A DNA stretch of 6,834 bases from Chitinophagaceae bacterium (GCA_947452875.1 CANGEZ010000112.1:1-6834), one strand, 5' to 3'; shown: positions 1-5,020, counted from the first letter of the stretch. The notes: generated by a model from the sequence alone, not told the origin. Made by a program: numbers and translations.

Positions 1-428
1 AGTCCATCATCTCCACCTGTAGTCGACATTTCTGCCGGAGTATTAACAGGGTTAGAAGAAACTGATGTTGAGCCGGCATTAGAATAAGCTGGAGTTGCTC
101 CTTCGTTACCACTATTATTACTAAGCAATTGTACATTTTGCACACGCATTCTTAGTGTAGCGGCAGGTTGTCCCTCTTTGTTGCTGTATGCATCTGCTTC
201 AGGAGAACCTTCTGCATAAACCGTTCTTCCTTTGGTTAAATACTGAGCTACGGCAGTTCTGTCTGTCCAATAAGCACATTCTACCCAGGTAGTTCTTTCT
301 TTTTGATTACCCTGTGAATCTTTGTAACGCTCTGTGTGAGCCACGCTGAAGTTGATGACATTTTTACCATTTACTTCCTTTACGATGCAATCTTTTCCCA
401 GATTGCCAATGATCTGTAACTTAATCAT
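1..428 (-). CDS. ssb: Single-stranded DNA-binding protein SSB (3' end cut by window edge)
   Basis: Translating the minus strand from the ATG at 428 gives 142 complete codons with no stop, beginning MIKLQIIGNLGKDC. This is the OB-fold of bacterial SSB, which coats single-stranded DNA in replication, repair and recombination. The hallmark stretch INFSVAHTERYKD, then TTWVECAYW (Trp48 and Trp54, aromatic residues placed to stack on DNA), and KGRTVYAEGSPE are visible. Residues 1-103 form the OB domain; from about 104 it becomes a Ser/Asn/Gly/Pro-rich linker. The last readable residues are GGDDG and the next codon begins CT, so the acidic tip that recruits partner proteins (usually DDLPF-like) probably lies a few codons beyond the edge. 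An A-rich leader rather than a Shine-Dalgarno precedes the ATG. The only promoter-like string, TACCTTCA (rc of 470-477), is a poor TAnnTTTG match. Confidence 0.96.
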   Translation of the reverse strand, partial: MIKLQIIGNLGKDCIVKEVNGKNVINFSVAHTERYKDSQGNQKERTTWVECAYWTDRTAVAQYLTKGRTVYAEGSPEADAYSNKEGQPAATLRMRVQNVQLLSNNSGNEGATPAYSNAGSTSVSSNPVNTPAEMSTTGGDDG

Positions 429-547
429 GTTGTTTTTTTTAATTGTTATCGATGTATCTAATAATATTTTGAAGGTATGATTTTGCTAAAAGAGATAGAT
501 TCGTTTTGAGAAGCAGTTTTGCACAAGAAATGAACAAAGAATGTTTG

Positions 548-586
548 TTGTTTGGTCGCTGCGCTTGTTTGGTGTTTATTGTTTGG
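548..586. repeat. Three direct copies of TTGTTTGG
   Basis: TTGTTTGG occurs at 548-555, 565-572 and 579-586, with spacings of 17 and 14 nt, in the gap between the repressor gene and ssb. The stretch has no supportable reading frame. It resembles low-complexity intergenic filler seen in Bacteroidota. A regulatory role upstream of ssb cannot be excluded, but nothing here shows one. Confidence 0.5.
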
Positions 587-609
587 CGTTCGTACCTTAA
601 ACCTTTAAA

Positions 610-635
610 CACTGCCTACCGGCAAGCAGGAAGTG
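610..635 (-). repeat. Imperfect GC-rich palindrome between repressor gene and ssb
   Basis: The core at 611-629 is centred on CCGG. Read as minus-strand RNA, CUGCUUGCC can pair with GGUAGGCAG using two G-U wobbles; on the plus strand the same two positions are A-C mismatches. It lies about 60-80 nt after the repressor stop codon and before ssb, so it could end repressor transcription, but the following T-run is weak (TGTTTAAAGG). It also resembles the CCTGCC/GGCAGG intergenic repeats of Bacteroidota. Repeat or weak terminator is undecided. Confidence 0.4.
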
Positions 636-647
636 TAGCGATTTAAA

Positions 648-683
648 CTTTTGAACCTATTGAACTTTTTGAACCTTTGAAAC
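648..683. repeat. 9-bp tandem repeat, consensus CTTTTGAAC, four units
   Basis: Consecutive 9-bp units: CTTTTGAAC (648-656), CTATTGAAC (657-665), TTTTTGAAC (666-674) and the degenerate CTTTGAAAC (675-683). The array starts 10 bp after the repressor stop in its transcription direction. The same 9-bp unit, in both orientations, builds the hairpin at 3424-3498, and a single copy occurs near 3894-3902. Confidence 0.75.
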
Positions 684-692
684 AAATTAACA

Positions 693-1451
693 TCAGTTCA
701 TCTTCTTCTTCAACGTACTCACCTGATCCTGTAAATTGTTTACAAGATTGGCCAATGAATTTACATCCCATCTTTGCTGAGAAGCTACTTTTCCTATAAC
801 CACTTGAGCCTGCCACAATTCAACGATATCTTCAGCATTGATTTGGTAAGGCTGGTAATTGGGGTTATCGCTTTCAAGTGTGATTTTGCTTTTAGACTTA
901 TTATTTTTTTGAATACGCTTGTAAACGATACCTTCATTTTTACTGACTACAATATATGCTTGTCCATTTTTGGTATCTTCAAGTGATTCTACTTTCTCTC
1001 CTACAATGATACTTCCACTTGGTGTGGGCAACATACTATCACCAATGATTTCAAAGGCTCGATAATCGCCACCAGTAAGCATGGGAAGTGTGAATGTATT
1101 GAGTTCGTCAATAAATTCACTGTCGGCGTAACTTGTAAGATAACCAGCTGCAGCTTTAACCGGAACGAAGTGAATCACATTTCTGTCAGCACTGCCTATT
1201 TTCATCATTCTTCGCTTTTGCAAATAACCGCCTGTATTAACAGACTGAGACAAATCTTTCAACAACAATTCGTCCATTGACAGTTTAAACATGTTCGAGA
1301 CGACCTCGAGAATTTCGATTCTTGGATCGGCTCTTTCTTCTTCATAAGATCCAATCAATGAACGCTTAATGTTTAATTTATTGGCAAATTCTTCTTGTGT
1401 CCATCCGCGCAGTTTGCGAAGATATTTGAGGTTTAATCCGGCTTTTGACAT
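693..1451 (-). CDS. XRE-family HTH repressor with S24 (LexA/CI-type) self-cleaving peptidase domain
   Basis: 252 residues. Residues about 6-63 form an XRE/Cro-CI helix-turn-helix (NLKYLRKLRGWTQEEFANKL, then RSLIGSYEEERADP and a helix ending DELLLKD). Residues about 92-222 are a peptidase S24 fold: catalytic Ser139 sits in EIIGDSMLP and the general-base Lys178 in GIVYKRI, so the dyad is intact. The stretch VPVKAAAGY places an Ala102-Gly103 bond where LexA and CI repressors are cut. A C-terminal tail (about 229-252) is predicted coiled-coil (NSLANLVNNLQDQVSTL). By family analogy it binds operators and is inactivated by self-cleavage, possibly stimulated by RecA filaments; its target genes are unknown. 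The ATG at 1451 has a well-placed promoter and two flanking dyads. ssb lies downstream on the same strand, 264 bp away. A prophage-type regulator is the alternative, but no phage genes are in view. Confidence 0.93.
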   Translation of the reverse strand: MSKAGLNLKYLRKLRGWTQEEFANKLNIKRSLIGSYEEERADPRIEILEVVSNMFKLSMDELLLKDLSQSVNTGGYLQKRRMMKIGSADRNVIHFVPVKAAAGYLTSYADSEFIDELNTFTLPMLTGGDYRAFEIIGDSMLPTPSGSIIVGEKVESLEDTKNGQAYIVVSKNEGIVYKRIQKNNKSKSKITLESDNPNYQPYQINAEDIVELWQAQVVIGKVASQQRWDVNSLANLVNNLQDQVSTLKKKMN

Positions 1452-1458
1452 AACTAAA

Positions 1459-1495
1459 CTAATTTGATTAGCACAAATATACTAAATATTTTAGT
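1459..1495. promoter_or_regulatory. Candidate autoregulatory operator: two similar dyads around the -7 box
   Basis: Two inverted repeats share the form CTAAW-N3-WTTAG: CTAAT-TTG-ATTAG at 1459-1471 and CTAAA-TAT-TTTAG at 1482-1494 (extending to ACTAAA/TTTAGT at 1481-1495). Their centres are 23 bp apart, about two helical turns, and they flank the -7 element of the repressor gene. A further half-site CTAAA lies at 1454-1458. A dimeric repressor bound here would block its own promoter, as LexA and CI relatives do. The sequence shows the symmetry; the binding is inferred. Confidence 0.55.
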
Positions 1496-1503
1496 TTGAC
1501 AAA
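1474..1503 (-). promoter_or_regulatory. Bacteroidota-type promoter of the XRE/S24 gene
   Basis: On the minus strand, TTTG (rc of 1500-1503), an 18-nt spacer and TATATTTG (rc of 1474-1481) match the Bacteroidota primary sigma pattern TTTG...TAnnTTTG. Transcription would start near 1467, giving a leader of about 16 nt before the ATG at 1451. Confidence 0.7.
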
Positions 1504-1528
1504 ATTTATTTTTTTGTTGGCCACGAAT

Positions 1529-1556
1529 AAGCCCCCTTAATCCCCCCAAAGGGGAA
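1529..1556 (+). repeat. C-rich intergenic repeat, copy 1
   Basis: Begins AAGCCCCCTTAATCCCCC and ends AAAGGGGAA. It matches the reverse complement of 1765-1792 at 25 of 28 positions. From memory, close relatives of this string are widespread between genes in Bacteroidota genomes; no search was possible here. Confidence 0.7.
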
Positions 1557-1573
1557 ACTGATTATTTTTTTGC

Positions 1574-1607
1574 CACAAAGACACCAAGTCACAAAGTTTC
1601 ACGAAGT
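1574..1607 (+). repeat. CACAAAGW 8-bp tandem repeat
   Basis: Units CACAAAGA (1574-1581), CACCAAGT (1582-1589), CACAAAGT (1590-1597), two extra T, and CACGAAGT (1600-1607). Non-coding. It resembles the CACAAAG/CACGAAG short repeats often seen between genes in Bacteroidota and other phyla. Confidence 0.65.
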
Positions 1608-1764
1608 TTTTTAATTTTTTATTTGTTTAAAACTCGAATTCACAAATGAAGCTGTGAATTTATTTTTGAATTTTGAATTTATTATACCCACAAATTCACG
1701 AATTTTTCTTTCGCCAAAATGACACTCAGAAACATAAAGGATTTTTTATTTCCGAAATGAAAAC

Positions 1765-1792
1765 TTCCCCCTTCGGGGGATTGAGGGGGCTT
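1765..1792 (-). repeat. C-rich intergenic repeat, copy 2 (inverted)
   Basis: Inverted partner of 1529-1556 (25/28). Within it, CCCCC-TTC-GGGGG (1767-1779) is a small but very GC-rich hairpin. It lies about 20 bp upstream of the -7 box of the next gene. There is no T-run suited to a terminator on the plus strand beyond CTTTT. Confidence 0.7.
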
Positions 1793-1810
1793 TTCAACCA
1801 ACTATTTGTC

Positions 1811-1818
1811 TAAATTTG
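1811..1818 (+). promoter_or_regulatory. -7 promoter element for the membrane protein/surE cluster
   Basis: TAAATTTG is a perfect TAnnTTTG match. I see no convincing TTTG about 18-20 bp upstream, where the C-rich repeat sits. Transcription would start at about 1825, which makes a start at the TTG of 1816 impossible from this promoter and supports the ATG at 1834, or a leaderless ATG at 1825. Confidence 0.5.
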
Positions 1819-1833
1819 CCTAAAATGAAAATT

Positions 1834-2292
1834 ATGCAATCAGTACTTATTTTACACAGCCTGATCAGATGGGCCATATTAATTTTTGGATTACTTGCTG
1901 TGATTACTTCAATAGGCGGCGTCTTAAAGAAAAGAGCGTATTCATCTGCTGACAATAAAATCAGTTTGTTCTTTATGATTTTTTGCGACCTGCAATTGTT
2001 AATGGGCATCATTTTATTGTATTCAAACGGATGGTTTGCTAAAATGAAAACGATGGGTGAAGTGATGAAAAATAGTTACGACAGATTCTTTATCGTAGAG
2101 CATGGCTTCATGATGATACTTGCATGGATACTGGTTCATGTAGGTCGTACTGCTGTTAAAAAAGCGGCTCCTGAAAGCAAACACAAAAAAACTTTAATCT
2201 TTTTTGGAATCGCCATTTTACTGATTCTAATTTCTATACCTTGGTCTTTCAAAGGCGGCGCAATTGCTCGTCCAGATTTTCCTAGATTTTAA
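1834..2292 (+). CDS. Four-helix integral membrane protein (cytochrome b-like family of Bacteroidota)
   Basis: 152 residues from the ATG at 1834; in-frame alternatives are ATG 1825 and TTG 1816, the latter overlapping the -7 box. Hydrophobic segments at roughly 4-26, 45-64, 86-105 and 119-138 suggest four membrane helices. The start MQSVLILHSLIRW, the middle GEVMKNSYDRFFIVEHGFM and the end GGAIARPDF resemble a small Bacteroidota membrane family that I recall being labelled 'cytochrome B'; this is memory, not a search. His8 (helix 1), His90 and His102 (helix 3) lie in or near the membrane and could be haem ligands, but no ligand geometry can be shown from sequence. His117 is in a basic loop. 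No signal peptide. It is 35 bp upstream of surE and probably co-transcribed with it; no functional link to surE is evident. Confidence 0.8.
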   Translation: MQSVLILHSLIRWAILIFGLLAVITSIGGVLKKRAYSSADNKISLFFMIFCDLQLLMGIILLYSNGWFAKMKTMGEVMKNSYDRFFIVEHGFMMILAWILVHVGRTAVKKAAPESKHKKTLIFFGIAILLILISIPWSFKGGAIARPDFPRF

Positions 2293-2327
2293 TTACGCTA
2301 ATTTTAATCACCCTATATTTTATTATC

Positions 2328-3116
2328 ATGACAAAAGTTATAAAAGAAGAAAAGATTATTTTAATTACCAACGACGATGGCATTACTTCTCCCGGAATAA
2401 AAAATCTAGTTGAAGCTGCCAGAGGACTTGGAAAAGTTGTTGTCGTTGCTCCAGATAAACCTCAAAGTGGTATGGGACACGCAATAACCATTGGCTCTCC
2501 TTTAAGAATGAATAAAGTAGAATTGTTTGAAGGAGTGGAAGCCTGGCAAACCTCAGGCACTCCAGTTGATTGTGTAAAATTAGCCGTTGATAAAATCCTT
2601 CACCGCAAACCAGATATTTGTTTGAGTGGCATAAACCATGGCGCCAATCATTCTATCAATGTAATTTACAGTGGCACCATGTCGGCAGCTATGGAAGCCT
2701 CTATCGAAGGTATTCCTAGCATCGGGTTCTCACTTTTAGATTATAGATATGAAGCAGATATGATGCCTGCTCAAAAAATTGTACACACCATCGTTTCTAC
2801 AATTTTAAAACAAAAGAAATTAGACAAGCATCTTTTATTAAATGTAAACATTCCCTCCGTTCCATACGAAGAAATCAAAGGCATCAAGATTTGCAAACAA
2901 GCATATGCAAAGTATGATGAAGCTTTTGATGAAAGAGTTGACCCTCAAGGAAAAAAATATTTCTGGCTTACCGGAGAATTTAAAAATTTCGATAAAGGAA
3001 AAGATACTGATGTGTGGGCATTACAACGTAACTATGTAAGTGTCGTTCCGGTACAATTCGACTTAACAAATTATACATTAAAAAAACATTTAGAAAAAAC
3101 AATCTCCTTCAAATGA
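2328..3116 (+). CDS. surE: 5'/3'-nucleotidase SurE
   Basis: 262 residues, the usual SurE size. SurE is a metal-dependent cytoplasmic phosphatase that removes phosphate from nucleoside 5'- and 3'-monophosphates and is linked to stationary-phase survival. The fold signature is clear: ILITNDDGITSPG (Asp16 and Asp17), APDKPQSGMGHA (Ser47), TSGTPVDCVKLA, and CLSGINHGANHS (Asn103). Asp, Asp, Ser and Asn are the known metal ligands of the family and all are present. GTMSAAMEASIEGIPSIGFS follows, as expected. The ATG at 2328 leaves a seven-residue tail before the first strand; no Shine-Dalgarno is present. A weak promoter-like pair, TTTT (2277-2280) and TAATTTTA (2299-2306), lies upstream, so expression may come from the upstream gene's promoter, this one, or both. 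The stop overlaps the next start. Confidence 0.96.
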   Translation: MTKVIKEEKIILITNDDGITSPGIKNLVEAARGLGKVVVVAPDKPQSGMGHAITIGSPLRMNKVELFEGVEAWQTSGTPVDCVKLAVDKILHRKPDICLSGINHGANHSINVIYSGTMSAAMEASIEGIPSIGFSLLDYRYEADMMPAQKIVHTIVSTILKQKKLDKHLLLNVNIPSVPYEEIKGIKICKQAYAKYDEAFDERVDPQGKKYFWLTGEFKNFDKGKDTDVWALQRNYVSVVPVQFDLTNYTLKKHLEKTISFK

Positions 3117-3415
3117 TATTCAAAAAAGACAATCTTACTTTCGGAATGATATTAGGACTTATTGCTCCTATGTTAGGATTTATGATTTTCAAGTGGTACA
3201 AATTCGGCATTTTTTCAATGAAAGAGTTCTTTCAGTTTTTGTATGTTGAACCAGGATTCAGAACATTATCAGCAGCTATGAGCCTTTCTTTGTTGGCAAA
3301 TGCTGCAGTCTTCACTTTATATATCAATACCGCAAAAGACAAAACCGCAAAAGGAATTTTTGTCACCACTGCAATTTACGGATTCATCATTCTCTTGATT
3401 AAAACTTTCGCATAA
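3113..3415 (+). CDS. Small membrane protein, translationally coupled to surE
   Basis: 100 residues with no named domain that I recognise. Three hydrophobic segments are visible: about 8-27 (NLTFGMILGLIAPMLGFMIF), 52-70 (LSAAMSLSLLANAAVFTLYI) and 80-99 (KGIFVTTAIYGFIILLIKTF), separated by short charged loops; there is no signal peptide. Its ATG overlaps the surE TGA in the ATGA arrangement (4 nt shared), which usually means coupled translation. I recall similar small proteins after surE in Chitinophagaceae, often followed by lpxB, but here no gene follows for 560 bp. A role near SurE or in the envelope is only a guess. The reading frame is real by its coupling, amino-acid composition and codon use like its neighbours. 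Confidence 0.82.
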   Translation: MIFKKDNLTFGMILGLIAPMLGFMIFKWYKFGIFSMKEFFQFLYVEPGFRTLSAAMSLSLLANAAVFTLYINTAKDKTAKGIFVTTAIYGFIILLIKTFA

Positions 3416-3423
3416 ATTAGAAG

Positions 3424-3498
3424 GTTTAAAAAGTTCAAAAGGTTCAATAAGTTCAGTAGGTTATCTCCAACCTTTTGAACACATTGAACCTTTTGAAC
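3424..3498. repeat. Long hairpin built from 9-bp GTTCAAAAG/CTTTTGAAC units
   Basis: Left arm 3433-3462 and right arm 3469-3498 are 30 nt each and complementary at 26 positions, with the 6-nt loop ATCTCC. Each arm is itself a tandem array: GTTTAAAAA, GTTCAAAAG, GTTCAATAA, GTTCAGTAG on the left (3424-3459); CTTTTGAAC, ACATTGAAC, CTTTTGAAC on the right (3472-3498). It begins 9 bp after the stop of the gene ending at 3415, so the RNA could fold into a stable 3' structure, but there is no T-run, so it does not look like a standard terminator. Confidence 0.8.
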
Positions 3499-3505
3499 AA
3501 TCAAG

Positions 3506-3573
3506 TATCAAGTATCCAGTATCCAGCATATCCAGCATATCCAGCTTATCCAGCCTATCCAGCTTATCTAGCA
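3506..3573. repeat. Tandem repeat: two 7-bp TATCMAG units, then six 9-bp TATCCAGCN units
   Basis: 7-bp units TATCAAG (3506-3512) and TATCCAG (3513-3519) are followed without a break by 9-bp units at 3520, 3529, 3538, 3547, 3556 and 3565. The first five of these read TATCCAG plus CA, CA, CT, CC, CT; the last is TATCTAGCA. The change of unit length from 7 to 9 within one array looks like slippage followed by divergence in the last two bases. Non-coding. Confidence 0.85.
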
Positions 3574-3698
3574 TTTAACTACTTCTTACCAATACATTAG
3601 CTATCGATTAACACCGAAAGGCAAATTGTAAACGTAGCTTTATGAAGTAAAAAAAGACAATTAAAATTTCTCATAAGCAGTTAGTTTTGGTAAAAAAC

Positions 3699-3722
3699 GG
3701 AGCCCCTATTCTTAGGGGCTCC
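3699..3722. terminator. Bidirectional intrinsic terminator between surE and ftsY operons
   Basis: Perfect 10-bp stem GGAGCCCCTA (3699-3708) with TAGGGGCTCC (3713-3722) and the tetraloop TTCT. On the plus strand it is followed by TTGTTTTGTT; on the minus strand by GTTTTTTACC. It can therefore end both the surE-side transcripts and the ftsY operon, though it lies about 285 and 255 bp from the respective stop codons. Confidence 0.85.
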
Positions 3723-3758
3723 TTGTTTTGTTAGCTGTATTATAATTGTAGATGAATT

Positions 3759-3831
3759 AAAAAATCAAAATTTAAAAGTAAAAAGTAAAAACTGATTTTA
3801 GTTACTGACTCGCTTTCAATTTTGATTTTTT
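3759..3831. repeat. AT-rich inverted repeat, perfect 14-bp arms
   Basis: AAAAAATCAAAATT (3759-3772) and AATTTTGATTTTTT (3818-3831) are exact reverse complements around a 45-nt loop containing AAAAGT-type short repeats. With one extra G the symmetry continues outward through AATT. Low complexity weakens its meaning. It may be a second weak transcription end for ftsY mRNA or an intergenic repeat. Confidence 0.55.
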
Positions 3832-3975
3832 GAATTTTTAATTTTTATTTTGGAATAACGTCCCTTGTAGGAGACATTTCTGAGAAGCAGAAACCTTTTG
3901 AACAATTCTCCTGAAACATTGCTGACAAGTAAAATTCAATGAATTTTCAAATAAGCACATCTTCAAATTATCAAA

Positions 3976-4944
3976 TTAGGAATTCATCTGAAACAACCCA
4001 TCTACAAAATCCTGTTTATCAAAAACAAGTAAGTCGGTGGCTTTCTCTCCCACTCCAATAAACTTTACAGGTATTTTGAATTGATCAGCAATGGCCAACA
4101 CTACTCCTCCTTTAGCCGTGCCATCCAATTTGGTAATGGCTAATGCGGTAACATCTGTTGCGGCTGTAAAATGCTTAGCTTGTTCCAATGCGTTTTGCCC
4201 TGTACTTCCATCCAATACCAACATGACTTCATGAGGTGCATCTGGAATTACTTTTTGTATCACTCTTTTTATTTTAGACAATTCATCCATGAGATGAGCT
4301 TTGTTGTGCAATCTTCCGGCGGTGTCAATGAGAATAACATCTACATTTTTAGCAACTCCACTAATTACAGTATCATAGGCTACAGATGCAGGATCACTGC
4401 CCATTTCTTTTTTTACAATAGGAACATTTGTTCTTTCACTCCAGATGGTCAACTGATCAACAGCTGCGGCCCTGAAAGTATCCGCAGCGCCCAATAAAAC
4501 AGATTTTCCTGCTAAGGAGAAATTATGTGCTAGTTTACCAATGGTGGTTGTTTTACCTACTCCATTTACCCCTACTACTAATATCACATGTGGTTTGTGT
4601 CCCGATGGCAATTCGTAATTGATGTAATCAGTATCCTGCGGAGATGCAACTAAAATATTTTGAATTTCTTCTTTAATGATGCTATTCAGCTCGGTTGTAT
4701 TTAAGTATTTATCACGAGCGATTCTTTTCTCTAATTGGTCAATAATTTTTACTGTTGTTGCAATACCTACGTCAGCACTTACCAATGCATCTTCCACATC
4801 ATCCAATACTTCTGCATCCACTGTGCTCTTTCCGGCTACAGCTTTTGCAATCTTACTAAAGAAACCTTCCTTGGTTTTTTGCAAACCCTGATCGAGTGAT
4901 TCTTTTTGTTCTTTTTTACCGAATAATTTATCAAATAATCCCAT
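3976..4944 (-). CDS. ftsY: Signal recognition particle receptor FtsY
   Basis: 322 residues from the ATG at 4944 (MGLFDKLFGKKEQ). FtsY is the SRP-receptor GTPase that docks ribosome-SRP complexes at the inner membrane for co-translational insertion. The N domain spans about 20-95 (helical, GFFSKIAKAVAG...VEDALVSADVG). The G domain follows: P-loop GVNGVGKTT (125-133), DTFRAAAVDQL (155-165), DTAGR (207-211), TKLD (271-274), and the closing GVGEKATDL, all intact. It lacks the long acidic A domain of E. coli FtsY, with only a short basic amphipathic N-terminus, as is usual outside proteobacteria. An in-frame TTG two codons upstream is less likely than the ATG. It is last in the operon with rpmB, rpmG and the DUF4295 gene, 101 bp after the latter with a hairpin between. 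Confidence 0.97.
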   Translation of the reverse strand: MGLFDKLFGKKEQKESLDQGLQKTKEGFFSKIAKAVAGKSTVDAEVLDDVEDALVSADVGIATTVKIIDQLEKRIARDKYLNTTELNSIIKEEIQNILVASPQDTDYINYELPSGHKPHVILVVGVNGVGKTTTIGKLAHNFSLAGKSVLLGAADTFRAAAVDQLTIWSERTNVPIVKKEMGSDPASVAYDTVISGVAKNVDVILIDTAGRLHNKAHLMDELSKIKRVIQKVIPDAPHEVMLVLDGSTGQNALEQAKHFTAATDVTALAITKLDGTAKGGVVLAIADQFKIPVKFIGVGEKATDLLVFDKQDFVDGLFQMNS

Positions 4945-4980
4945 GTGCAATGAATAAAATGCTTAAAAAAATAAACTTCT

Positions 4981-5020
4981 AAAAACGAATAAAGCCATTC
5001 TGAAATAACAGAACAGCTTT
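4981..5020 (-). terminator. Terminator-like hairpin inside the operon, before ftsY
   Basis: In minus-strand RNA, AAAGCUGUUCUG (5020-5009) pairs with CAGAAUGGCUUU (5002-4991) as a 12-bp stem including two G-U wobbles, with loop UUAUUU, followed by AUUCGUUUUU (4990-4981). On the plus strand the same two positions are A-C mismatches, so the structure is specific to the operon's own transcript. It lies between the DUF4295 stop and the ftsY start and could reduce ftsY transcription relative to the ribosomal protein genes. Confidence 0.65.

Larger units (their letters stand above)
1452..1833. other. Gene-free divergent region, rich in repeats
   Basis: This 382-bp gap separates the minus-strand repressor from the plus-strand membrane protein. 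From left to right it holds the repressor promoter and dyads, a C-rich repeat (1529-1556), CACAAAG-type units (1574-1607), an 8-bp-arm inverted repeat AATTCACA/TGTGAATT (1637-1644 and 1653-1660), a palindrome AAATTC-AC-GAATTT (1692-1705), a second, inverted copy of the C-rich repeat (1765-1792), and a -7 box (1811-1818). No coding frame is supportable. Confidence 0.75.
3416..3975. other. 560-bp gene-free region between converging operons
   Basis: It lies between the 3' ends of the surE cluster (+) and ftsY (-). In order it holds a long hairpin of 9-bp units (3424-3498), a 7/9-bp TATCCAG tandem array (3506-3573), an unassigned stretch (3574-3698), a bidirectional terminator (3699-3722), an AT-rich inverted repeat (3759-3831), and a small hairpin TTTCTG-AGAAG-CAGAAA (3877-3893) followed by another CTTTTGAAC. 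Both strands have only tiny open frames. The genes I would expect next in related genomes (lpxB after the surE pair, rimO after ftsY) are absent. Confidence 0.75.

Noticed and set aside
774..986. Plus-strand open frame of 70 codons
   Set aside because: It lies antisense inside the XRE/S24 gene, has no promoter or family resemblance, and the opposite strand has clear domains.
1529..1792. Insertion sequence bounded by inverted repeats
   Set aside because: No transposase frame between the repeats and no visible target-site duplication; at most a non-autonomous element.
1816..1833. TTG or ATG 1825 as the start of the membrane protein
   Set aside because: The TTG lies inside the -7 box TAAATTTG and ATG 1825 would need leaderless translation; ATG 1834 also fits the MxxxLxxLHS family start. 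The ATG at 1825 is not fully excluded.
1794..2012. Minus-strand open frame of 72 codons
   Set aside because: Antisense to the membrane protein gene and the promoter before it; no recognisable protein features.
3506..3573. CRISPR-like array
   Set aside because: Units are 7-9 bp and contiguous, with no spacers and no cas genes.
3598..3674. Minus-strand 25-codon frame beginning at 3674 (MRNFNCLFLLHK...)
   Set aside because: Too short, with no promoter or conservation evidence; expected by chance in AT-rich DNA.
4171..4891. Two plus-strand open frames (4171-4497 and 4676-4891)
   Set aside because: Both are antisense to ftsY, whose GTPase motifs run straight through the region on the minus strand.
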